The position numbers were made by a program, and so were the translations under genes. The notes under the pieces were generated by a model. The model was given only the letters and a program-made list of their open reading frames with translations. It was not told the DNA's origin and did no database searches. From Campylorhamphus procurvoides (taxonomy: Eukaryota > Chordata > Aves > Passeriformes > Dendrocolaptidae), in the NCBI GenBank assembly GCA_013396655.1, contig WBMV01005054.1, forward strand, positions 866,934-930,933: DNA of 64,000 nt, written 5' to 3'. Below, piece after piece: positions 26,501 through 35,890 of the stretch (its first letter is position 1; each line of letters opens with the position of its first letter).

Positions 26501-29500
26501 CATCCCTCACACCCCTGAGAATGGGCAACCTGGAACAGCAGCTGCTGCCATCATCCAAGTGACCACCACCACGTGTCCTTCAGCAAAGTCACACATGATG
26601 GCTGGGATGGTAGAGAGAAAAAAGGGCCCTGGATAAAAACCTGCCTGGAGACCATTTTACCCAGTTACACAGGTCCTTCTCAAGAAGACACCAGTCACTG
26701 TTGTCCATACTAATGGAGGCTGGAAGAGATTTAGGAGGTCTCTCACCAGATCTACTCTACGTGGTGGGGACATGGGAGCAGAGAAACACCTGGTGTCACT
26801 TGTGTCAACTGCAGGCAAGTGGGCCAGACAGGAGTAGCCTCCTCCTCATATCCATCCTCCTATTCTCCACCAAACCACCTACAGGGCCATGCAGGATCTC
26901 CGATCGTGGTGCCTCAGCACACTAAAACTGGGCCAGGATGGCTGTCCTTGCTGCAGCAAGGCAGCCAATCTGGACCTGAGGAGAGATGAAGTACAGAAAA
27001 TATGTCTCTGTTCTGGAGTGTACAAGATGTCTGGCTGGGAAAGGATGTCTGCTCAAGAGCAGTGCATGCAGTGACACAGAGACACTGTGCCAAACAGCTT
27101 TGCCAGGCAGCCCTTCATGAACATAAGAGCCCATGCAATGGATAAATACTATACTTTGAAACCTCCTCATCCCAAAGTGGGGAAGTAGCCTTGCAAGGAA
27201 AAAACAGGAAAAGGGAATTAAGATGTGGAACCTGACAGTCCAAGGCTACGTTCATCTCCCAGGCTACCCCTTCTCCGTGAAGGATGTCCCTCTAGAACAC
27301 GAACACCTCAGTAGGGTTATTGTTGTGTCCTGTCCTGAGCACAGATTCAAAATCTACAATGCATTCACAACATTGAAAATCTGAAAGCCAGTTCAGGATG
27401 GGTCATTCAAAGGTTTCATTTCAATTGGCTGGATATGTGGCCTTCTAAAAGGAAAGTGCTAGAATTAGTTTACATTGTGAAACAAAATGCCATTTCAGGA
27501 CAGAAAGATAGACTTATCTCCCTCAAAACTACTGGGATGAAGAATGTGACTCCAAGACTCTGTCCAGCCTGAACAATCATCAAAACAGACACTTCTGTGT
27601 AAATTAAACTTTTGCTAGGGAAAAAGCCTTTCACTAAAATGACTTTCACATCAATCTCCTGTGGGAAGTTTGTCATGGATCAGTTCTCAAGAGGCAGAGC
27701 ATGGTCCAGCAGAGCGCCCACCTCACACTTCCCTAGCTCTCACCAACTGCACATCCTCTGATTAAACAGTGCAGTTTCAGAGAAAATATCTCTCTCATTG
27801 TCTACCCTTACAGATCCAACACAGAGGACTTTTAATTTGGCTCTCATACAGTCTATCCTAGCAATAAAAACCACAGCTGTTCCTGCCTCCTGTTACAGTC
27901 ACCTAAGCCTGACCTGAGAGGTCTGGGTTGCTCCCTCCAGGAGGACACCATGCAGATATTGTGCTCTGAATCCAGGGTTGGCATCAGCAACATGGCCAGA
28001 TGCTAAAATTTCCCTGCTGGCTGCTGCTGGAGAAGAACGCACTGAATTGGTCTCCAGCCTTGAGTAAGGGCAACTGAGAGAGAAAGATGCTGCGTCAGCC
28101 CTAGGAGGAGGCAATCTTTGTCCGTCAGGACTTCTGAGACCTGGATCTCTCCAAAACTGGCTCTTAAAGCCTATGCCTCCCATAAGAACACATTAATAGG
28201 TTTGGTGCACTATCCCAGTCCCCACAACAATGAAAGTAAATTTGCAAATAGAAAACTTTTTTTTTTGTTAAGCATGGTTTTGTATATTGTCAAATTTTCA
28301 AAACTAACCCTTTCCCTTAAACTTCAAAAAACCCCTCCAGCGGGTTTGAATATATTCAAACCAAAAAAAAAAACAAAAGGTTTTTGACTTTCATCTACTT
28401 CTCTTTACCTCTTTTACCACTCCCCCTCCCCTTCCCTCAAAGCCATTTAGTAAAAAAAAGCAGAACAAAAACATGGAAAATTGAGAAGGGGAAGGAAGAT
28501 ACTGAGCTTGAAACAAAAATTGGTAAAACTGAAAAAACACTTTTTAAAAATGAGCAACACTCCCACTCAACCCTTCCTTCCTATTTTCCTGCTCAGCTCA
28601 TGAAGCTTTCCCAGAGGCTGGCAGCAGCATGGAAAATTCAACACCTCTTCCCAGGACTGGACATCACTTGCATACCAAACAGAGAGGGTCAGATGAATCT
28701 GGGGAGCCAGTATCTAATTCCTGTCATAAGCAGAAGAGCCAGGCACTGGCTTGTCAAACACATGAGGAAGGAAAGTGGAACTGCTCCTCAAAAACCCACT
28801 CTGAAGGCCCCAGTAACAGTATCTAAATGTCAGTGCAGCCATGTGGTTGGGTTTGGTTTCTCCAAAGGGCTGCTGGGCTGAGGTCAGATGGAGAGGGGAA
28901 GTGCTTCTGGAGGAGGAAGCAGGGCATCTCAGATGCTGAAAGGGACATGCAAACAGGAGAGGAAGCATGCTCAAATTAGGACACGGCTTCCTGTGACGAC
29001 CGCAGCAGACCAGACAGTTGCACCACCATGAAGTGGAAAACCACCCTTACCCAGAAAACCCTGCATTGCTTCAAGCGCTCTCCTACCCAAAACCTCCGCC
29101 CCCGTCCCCCTTCCTCACTGAGGCCTGAAATTGCCTTCTAGGCACCCATCACACACACGCAGAAGCAAAAAAAGAACACCCTTCAGGGCAGCCACAGGAT
29201 TTCTTCTTTCTTGAGGAGCAGCTCTGCAAGGGAGGGAAAAAGGCACTCGGGCTCTGGGGAGGACTCCTGCCCACCAGCAAGCCAGTCTGCACAGCATCAC
29301 TAATGTGGTGCCCCACATCAGCTCCTCTAACAGGAAGGAAATGCTCCAAACTCTCTTCTAGCAAAGGCTGGAAACGTCAGATCCCCAGTTAAACAAAAAA
29401 AATTAAAAATCAAATATACACCCACATCACTTCAAGACCATGCGCGTGAAAGCATCTGCCCAAGAAATCAAGGTATGGATTGTGCTGATGTGCTGGGGAG

Positions 29501-30288
29501 TGAACAGGGCTGACTTCAGGAGGTCCTCCAGGTCCTTCTGCCTTGCTCTCCTGTCCACTGCACTCCACTTTCCCAGGGCAATGGCTGCCCAAGTGCAATG
29601 CAAGCATCCTGATGGAGGGCCAGGGGAGCCAGTCAGCTCCAAACCTTGGCAACTCATGGCACCAGGAGGTAGAAAACCACCATTTCATACAGACTCAGGA
29701 TTGTCTGTGCGCTCAGTCTAGTGTGGCCTCCCTGCCCACCTTTCCCATGACGCAGCTACTGGTGAAACATTTTGCTGAGTAGCATCCCCCTTTCAATGTG
29801 AAGTGAGAATTAGAGAAAAGGAGGCAAAATACTGAGTGGTACTACAGCGCCCATCCTCCCCTTCCTTTGGCTTTTATACCCCTACCCTGACACTCCATCC
29901 CCGCTCCATTACCAAATACCTTCTCTCTAGTTCGAATCCACACACTCACCTGCTCGCTGGCCTGGGATATCCATGTGTCCAGGAGCAGCTCCATCCTGCT
30001 CTGGTGAAATCTCTTGGTTGTCTTCACAGCTATGAAGATGTCCCCAAGTGTCAGGCTTCCCTCAGTCCTGTATCCCTCCAGAGAATGGACTTCGAGGTCC
30101 TTCTGCCCCCTGCCACCAGCTCCCTCTGGGCTCACTTTGTACTGTTGCTTTGGCTTTTTCAACGTGCCCTCCCTGAGCCCTGGATACCGAGCTGTTTCCT
30201 GAGCCCCACGGTGCCGCACGGAGAGGAGAGCCACACTGGTAAGGAAGATTGCGGCTCCAGAGAGACCATGGATGAGCCGACGGCCCAT
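20473..30288 (-). CDS. MFNG: Manic fringe, beta-1,3-N-acetylglucosaminyltransferase (whole coding span, 8 exons)
   Basis: Fringe enzymes act in the Golgi and add GlcNAc to O-fucose on Notch EGF repeats, tuning ligand choice. Coding exons (minus strand): 30288-29950, 24899-24851, 24358-24256, 24167-24014, 23544-23459, 22138-21973, 21473-21388, 20539-20473; 1050 nt, 349 residues plus stop, all junctions GT-AG and in phase. Seen: an N-terminal signal-anchor (about residues 8-24), a stem, then the GT31 domain starting DIFIAVKTT at 83. The nucleotide-sugar/metal motif DDD is at 170-172, the [11 protein letters not shown] block at 220-230, and PDDC (the acidic pair held to carry the catalytic Asp in this family) at 258-261. 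Sequons are NCS (137) and NRT (213). The start is the ATG at 30288 in a strong context (GAGCCATGG). Similarity to human MFNG runs through the whole domain, and the neighbour CARD10 supports MFNG over LFNG or RFNG. The stem is about 28 residues longer than in human. Confidence 0.95.
21388..21473 (-). CDS. MFNG: MFNG coding exon 7
   Basis: 86 nt; acceptor TTGTAG|GTCACA, donor TCAAG|GTATGG. It encodes [17 protein letters not shown] and [11 protein letters not shown], matching the C-terminal fringe segment of human MFNG ([17 protein letters not shown]). Confidence 0.93.
21973..22138 (-). CDS. MFNG: MFNG coding exon 6 (PDDC motif)
   Basis: 166 nt, 56 codons with the split Ser; acceptor TTTCAG|TGGC, donor CAGCAG|GTGAGG. 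It encodes [15 protein letters not shown], which contains the acidic pair at which the family's catalytic Asp lies, then [12 protein letters not shown]. Confidence 0.95.
23459..23544 (-). CDS. MFNG: MFNG coding exon 5
   Basis: 86 nt; acceptor CTCCAG|AAATCC, donor GCCAG|GTGAGC. It encodes [20 protein letters not shown], nearly invariant among fringe proteins and part of the sugar-binding core. Confidence 0.95.
24014..24167 (-). CDS. MFNG: MFNG coding exon 4 (DDD motif)
   Basis: 154 nt; acceptor CCCCAG|CTGG, donor GGACG|GTACAG. It carries [13 protein letters not shown], the DDD motif that binds Mn2+ and UDP-GlcNAc in this family, then [13 protein letters not shown] and a second sequon NRT. The residue before DDD is Leu where human MFNG has Val. 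Confidence 0.95.
24256..24358 (-). CDS. MFNG: MFNG coding exon 3
   Basis: 103 nt; acceptor GGCAG|GTGACC, donor CAGAG|GTGAGG. It encodes the conserved TNCSAEHSH and [12 protein letters not shown] blocks. NCS is the N-glycosylation sequon shared by vertebrate fringes, and its Cys is expected to be disulphide-bonded. Confidence 0.94.
24851..24899 (-). CDS. MFNG: MFNG coding exon 2
   Basis: A short 49-nt exon encoding [16 protein letters not shown] plus the first base of a Gly codon. Acceptor CCACAG|ACC, donor ATGG|GTAATG. It matches the fringe strand TFVFTD that follows the first helix. It is separated from exon 1 by an intron of about 5 kb. Confidence 0.92.
24900..29949 (-). other. MFNG: MFNG intron 1
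   Basis: About 5 kb, the largest MFNG intron. It contains poly-T and A-rich runs near 28255 and 28362 and no exon or repeat family I can name. Confidence 0.8.
29950..30288 (-). CDS. MFNG: MFNG coding exon 1 (signal-anchor, stem, start of catalytic domain)
   Basis: 113 codons ending in phase 0 at ...SEQ, followed by donor CAG|GTGAGTG. It encodes the type II membrane anchor, a basic, Gly/Lys-rich stem, and the first conserved strand and helix of the fringe domain ([21 protein letters not shown]). The open frame continues 9 nt further upstream to a TTG, but the ATG at 30288 has the better context and is chosen. Confidence 0.93.
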
Positions 30289-30559
30289 GGCTCCCAAATT
30301 GTTCCCGCCACAGCCAGTATCCTATTGAACAAGGTCAAACTCTGCCTGTACCTCCACGTGAAGCTGTCCGCTCTTCTCAAAGCCTCCGATGCGGCAGGAT
30401 CAGCCCAAGAGCAAGGTCTGAGCTGGGTGTGGCCAAGGAAAAGGGTGGGTGAAGACCAGGAAGCCAAAGAGACCACAGACCTGGAGGGTACCGGTCAAGC
30501 AGGGGGAATTTTCACTGACTACAGAGGGCTCAGTGCCCCAGCGAGGCAAGGAACACATG

Positions 30560-30990
30560 ATGGGAAAACACTCCGAGGCGACTGGCACGTGTCAAGAACA
30601 GCCTGCCAGGAGGAAATCGAGCATCCCTGCTCCCGACGGAGGCACCGAGGGTCCCAAGCTGGGTGTTGTGGGGGCGGCAGAGGACATCAGGGCCACCGGC
30701 GGGAAGTCTGGACCGAAGGCATCAGTTCCCCAGAAGACAGCAGCCCACGCACCCGAGCCAGGGGCTCCGGCGGCAGGCGAGCGGCGGCTGCATGGACGGG
30801 GCGGGCGGTCCAGCGGGCGGATGGCAGCGCTGCCTCCCCCTCCACCTGCTCTGTCCCGCAGCTCTCGCTCCCTGCCAGCCCCGGTCCCGCCTCCGGGCAC
30901 GGGGCGGGGCGCCAGCCCGGGGGAGAGGAAGAGGATGGAGGGGGGGGGAAGGATGGAGAAGGGGTGAGCTGTGCGTCTGAGAGTGGGTTT
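30560..30990 (-). promoter_or_regulatory. MFNG: GC-rich probable MFNG promoter and 5' UTR
   Basis: A CpG-containing, GC-rich stretch 270-700 bp upstream of the MFNG ATG with several GGGCGG/GGGGCGGGG (Sp1-type) boxes, for example near 30796-30830 and 30900-30910. Its left part shows no TATA box. The G-rich run at 30930-30965 has quadruplex potential. Assignment as the MFNG promoter is inferred from position; no transcription start can be read directly. Confidence 0.55.
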
Positions 30991-33900
30991 GCATCACCAG
31001 GTCATCCCCAGGCTGGGACACCTCCCAGGTGACAAACAGCAGACCTGGGAGGACAAACCTGTTGCTTGACTGTTTTCCGAGCTCCTCTAGCAGTCCAGCC
31101 CGATCTCTGCAGGGAGGAGCGGACGGTGGCACTGATGTGGGCTCTGGTGAAGGTAAGGTGCGAGGTCCGATATCGTTCCTGAGAAGGTGGTTTTCTACCC
31201 CAGGAATTCCCTCAGCCCCCAGCTTTTCCTGTGGACACAGGTCAGAATTGCTGCTCCTGCCCTTTAATCCCAACCTACCTCCCCAAAGCAAGGCTGTGTG
31301 TCCCCTGTTGTCTCGTCCTCCCCCTGTGCCCTAGAGCCTCAAGTTGAGGTGTGAACCCCATTTCTGACACCCTTCTCCCCAAACCATGACCCAGATACTC
31401 TCTGCCCTTGAAGGTCCCTTTTCCTCTGCCTCCAGCCACGCAACCCCAGCCCTCCACTCTGTGTCACATCCCCACCAGGATGCCCAAGGGCATTCTGCTG
31501 CCCTAAGTGGCTGCAGAGCCAGTGACATTCACAGGAAAAGGGACACCAGCAACAGAAAGTGTGAGGGAGAGCCTGCTGCCTCCCTTTCAATTGTAGCATC
31601 ATAAAAGGGTTGGAAGTGACCTTAAAAATCATCCAATTCTAAGCTCACTGCCATGGGCAGGGACACCTTCCACTAGACCAGGTGGGTCAGAGCCCCATCC
31701 AACCTGGCCTTGAACTCTTCCAGGGATGGGGCTCAGTGTCACCACTGAGTTTATATCCCACCCAGATTCTTGCTGCTGTAGCAGGGCTGAGCTCAGCAAC
31801 ATACCCTTTGTGGCTCTTGTGATGTCCATGAGGATTCCTTTTCTCCTTTCCTGGGCAAGGAAGGAGGGAGGTCATTTCTCTTTGGAAAACCCCAGAGACC
31901 CAAAGGCAAAGCAGCAAAACAGCACCTCCAGCTCCTTCCCCACCACCCCCCTGCACCACTGGACATGGCTGTGTGTCTCCCCTGTGCCACCTTCACTTCC
32001 AGCCCTCTGCTTGCCAACAAGGGATAGGGATATCGAAGACCCTCCAAAGGTGTGAGAGCCCCTCCCAAGACAAAGACCACCACAGAGGGGAAATCTTGGG
32101 GGTTGGCACGACAGACTGCTGCATGCTGTTGCTGGTTCAGTTGGATATGGGGTAGATGACCATGCAGGTCCCCTTCACAGTACCTGAAGGCCACTTTATG
32201 TAGTAGCCAGGGAGGTAGAGAGATGACCAGCCCAGGAGGGCGATGATAGCCTTACCCCCAGCCCAGCTTCTCTGTGCCGCAAGCATGGGGACAGCCAGAT
32301 TGTAGTGCTCTACATAAGCTGCCAAAATCAGAGCGCCTCCTCAGGGAGCTGCAAACAGTGGGCATCCAATCTCAGCATATCAAAAAAATAAAAAGTTATA
32401 ACACAGGGGCCCAGGAGAAATGGCGGGGGTGCGGAATGGCTCCATGTGGAAAAGGGCACCCCTTCCCCATGCACATGTCCTGGGACCTTAGAAAAGAGAG
32501 ATAGGGCAGGGATCACAGTCCCTCTATTCCACGCTCGCACCGTGTGTCCAGACACAGACACTTTCCAGACACAAAGGGAAGACCTCCCTGCATGGCAAAA
32601 ACCATGTGCTCAGTTTCCCCGGGTCTCAGAAACACATTTTCACCCCAACCCTGTCCCTGGCTACAATTTTTTTCTCTTGTAAGGAAGAAACCACTGAATC
32701 CACTTGTCTTCCATCCCCCTCTGTATTTCTCCAAGTCTCCTAGTCTTTCCCTGAAGCAAGAACATCTCCAGAGCATCTCCCATATCCCTTTGGAGGGTCG
32801 CCACAGGTTTTATTTTTAGATCCCTTTGAATAGTGATGCTTACTTACACTGATTTGGGCCAGGGGGGATTCACCTTCAGGCCTTACATTACTGCAGGGAT
32901 GTGAACCTGGCGTGACTGATCCACTGCTTCTGTGCGCAGTACTGGGATTGCTCCCATGGCTAGCCACTGATCCTGAACTAGAAATTAACCTCCCTGACTG
33001 TTTCAGCCACACGCCAGCAGCCCCAGGCAGTTTTAAAGGCAGCTTCCATGGCTCCCAGGCATCCTGCAGCACCTCCCAGCCCTGGTTTAGGAGATCATCT
33101 GGGAGGGAAAGGTGGGACATAGGCAGAGGAGTCTTAGTGGTGTCCCCAAAAGATGATACAAATATGATTCAAAGCTACCTCGTAGAGCATGGTGCCAGGA
33201 AGCTCTGCTAGGGCAGGGGGCCAGCATGGACAGGGCTGGTGACTTCCCAGGGTGGCACACATGCTGCCATGCCGATCCCCTCCCTGGAGGGAGAAATCTT
33301 GGTCTTGGCGACTTTACAGAGGTTTGCACGAGGCTGTTAGAGCTCGTAATTGGTGCCCAGGGCTGCTAATTGCATGCTGTCTATTACCTAACCCGTGACT
33401 CATTCCTCCAAGCAGGCAGCCACCCCCCAGAGGTACAAAGAAGGTGGGCTGGGGTGTGCAGGGCAGCAGGGGGGCATTTATGTTTGCCTTGGAGCCCTCT
33501 GCCCCGCTTCTCACCCGTGTCCAGAACAAATTAAAGCTGGATTTTGAAAGCCTCAGGGAAGACGAATTGGATAGAGAGAAGCCTGGGAGCAGGCAAAGCA
33601 GTGCTGCCTGCTGCTCAACTACCTGGGCAGTGCCAACCTGCCTCCCAGCAACCTTCTTTTGCGTCCCTTTCCCTCTGGCTGATGGCCCAGGGAGGTGCTG
33701 GGGGACATGTTTGTTTTGCAGGGGCAGCAAGTGGTAAGCTGGGAGCACAGCCTGACTACCCAAAAAGGGGGAGCCAGCTTTTAACCACCTTTAGCCTAGG
33801 CCATAGGGCTGGGGCTGGTTCTCAGTGCCAGCAAGGGCAGTAGGAATTTTCAAACCCTGAGTCAGAGTGCGACATACAGTGTTTTCCCTGGATACTCAAG

Positions 33901-35053
33901 TGCTACTTTTTTCCTGCAAAGTTGCAAATTCTAATCTCTAAATCCATGACAGGGTGGATAGGAGTTTGCTTTGGGACTTGTCTTCTCATCAGCTCAACAA
34001 GAGTCCCACTTTGTTTGCCTGCAGGGCAAACACCCTCCCAAGGGGCTGGCTGTGCCGGGATGCTCAGGCTGCATCCCCCGGAGTGGGTGTCTCTTGGGAG
34101 CTTTCATCTGGAGCCATGTGTATGCCAGTTCCCCCCTTCCTGAGAAGAGAGTTGCATGGCTCCAGGGCAGACCTAAGATTTGCTCTACATTTTAGTGACT
34201 GCAAGTTAAAAATCTTCATTTTCTTTCCTCCCCCCTTCACTGTCGTCCTCATAAAAGACACAGGCAACTGGTTTAGAGCCTGAAATAACACCTCACAGGG
34301 GACTCATGAAGATCAGCAAGTTAATCTTTGCTCAGAGTTTCAAAAGTGCATGGCACTAGCAATGCCAAATCATAGGCACAAGGAGGACACAGAGAGGACT
34401 TGACTCTGGTACTGCTTGCCCATCTTCTCCCCTTGACCCCAGAGTCAGTGGACTCAGCATGGGTATCCCAGCACCCCTTTCCCATAGCAGGTCTGATAAT
34501 GGCAACTGGTCAGGAGTCAGGATCGTGCTAACATAGGTGAGCACTGTTGCAGCTACCCAAACCCTCCATCTTCCCTCTGCCAGAGTCTGAACCCACCCTT
34601 GCCTCCATGTTAAGGTGAAAACTCCCTCTTTCAGAGGCACCATCCCCCCTTCTGGCCGCCTGGCTGGGCTCAGGCTCCCTGTTGTCCCCCAGGAGGATGA
34701 GGTAACTGGCTTGTCACTTAACGCTAATCAGGGCATGGAGGGATGCAAAGCTCTAGGGACCTCAGCCAGACACATCAAGTGAGCTTTTCCTTGATGTTCC
34801 TAAAGTAACCTGGCCAACATCAGTGCTGAGGAGAGGCAAGGGACTGAAAACCAGAGGGCAAGTAGAAAAGAGAGGGGAGTTGGTCCGTAGCACACAGCCT
34901 GTCCTCTCCCCACACTTTCTGCTGCCCTGCAACACCAAAGTCAGTGCCCCCTCCTTCCCCTGGAGCGCTGGCCTAATAGAGAAGAAAAATCAACCATACC
35001 TTCCCAGCAGCACACAAGCCCACAGCCTGCCCACATTCCCATTATGAATGGCA
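30991..35053. other. MFNG-CARD10 intergenic interval
   Basis: About 4 kb between the CARD10 poly(A) site and the MFNG promoter. It holds the inverted CR1 fragment. An AT-rich stretch at 33325-33420 (CGTAATTGGTGCC, CTAATTGCATGC) has homeodomain-like cores. No coding exon found. Confidence 0.65.
31591..31745 (-). mobile_element. CR1 LINE, 3' fragment (inverted)
   Basis: Read on the minus strand it contains the CR1 block CATCCCTGGAAGAGTTCAAG, CCTGCCCATGGCAGTGAGCT and GGTCACTTCCAACCC-type ending, terminating near 31591. It is a 5'-truncated copy between the MFNG promoter and the CARD10 3' end. Confidence 0.85.
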
Positions 35054-35059
35054 TTTAAT
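35054..35059 (-). terminator. CARD10: Probable CARD10 poly(A) signal (ATTAAA)
   Basis: On the minus strand ATTAAA lies about 625 nt after the CARD10 stop. A GT-rich stretch follows 15-45 nt downstream (GGGAATGTGGGCAGG then TGTGGGCTTGTGTG), the usual downstream element. No AATAAA occurs between the stop and this site. The 3' UTR would be about 650 nt. Inferred from motifs only. Confidence 0.5.
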
Positions 35060-35682
35060 TCTCCTTTACACATGGTTTGCCAATAAAAGGCTCCATTAAT
35101 AATTTACAAGCAATAAAGAGTACAGCTCCGATAAAGTGAGGGTTTGTTGCAACCTTAGTGTCACTCCAGCCGCAGTGGGGCATAGGCATATAAGCCATGC
35201 TCCCTGTGCCATGGGGCTGGAGGTGAGGTAGAGAGGGGAGGAGGGGACCCGGAGCACACAGTGCCACAGCGCAGGGGAGGTGGTGGTGACAGGAGAAGGG
35301 CTTTAAATGTGTGTGAGATTCTCCTACACAACCTGACCCCACACAGCTCCCCTGCATTCCCTATCTGTCAATCTGACCACGTACCTGAGACAAGGGCAGC
35401 CCAAGGTAATGGGGAACAGCCCAGGAGGCTGGTTTCCACCTTGACAGTGGAAGACATCTCTCCAATAAAATACAGAAAGCTCAGATGGGGAGGCAATATG
35501 TGTTACTTCACGGCTCTTGATGGCCCTCAAGGGGGTCAAAAAGGCTACCCATGGGGGCCTTTGCTGCCAGCATCTCCTTGGGGAGGAAGAACATGCTACC
35601 TGGAGGGGCCTGGGGAGGCAGGCACCTCCCAGAACAGCTCCTGGGGACAGGAGCTGGCAGTACCCACTCTGCTAACCACAGC

Positions 35683-35890
35683 TCAGTCATCGCCCTCCTC
35701 AATCCACAGCGGGCGGGTTTGCTCCTGAAAGATGCATCTGCGAACCACCTTGGGCAGCTCCTCGGCGTGGGTCCAGGCATGGGGCTCCACACGGGCCCAG
35801 GAGCACGGCAGGGTATGGAGAGCCTGCTCCACACCACGGCACACCTTCAGCACCTCTGAGTCCCTCTGGCCCGCCTTCTCCAGCAAGCTC
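35683..35890 (-). CDS. CARD10: CARD10 coding exon 21 (last; stop at 35683-35685)
   Basis: 208 nt of coding sequence; acceptor GCCCAG|GAGCTT. It encodes [40 protein letters not shown] and DD before TGA. It aligns with human WVQVPAHEWGHAEELAKVV. The human Ser-rich tail after WVEC is absent. Confidence 0.95.

Noticed and set aside
29928..29948. tRNA-like TTCGAATCC motif
   Set aside because: The flanking bases do not form a T-stem, there is no upstream A box or cloverleaf, and it abuts the MFNG exon 1 donor.
29836..31032. Long plus-strand open frame as a protein-coding gene
   Set aside because: Starts at GTG, antisense to a certain MFNG exon, composition Pro/Arg/Gly-rich as expected from GC-rich DNA, no domain. 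Kept only as a finding.
32740..33211. Short open frames between CARD10 and MFNG
   Set aside because: No similarity, no conserved splice sites, overlapping in both strands; consistent with non-coding DNA.
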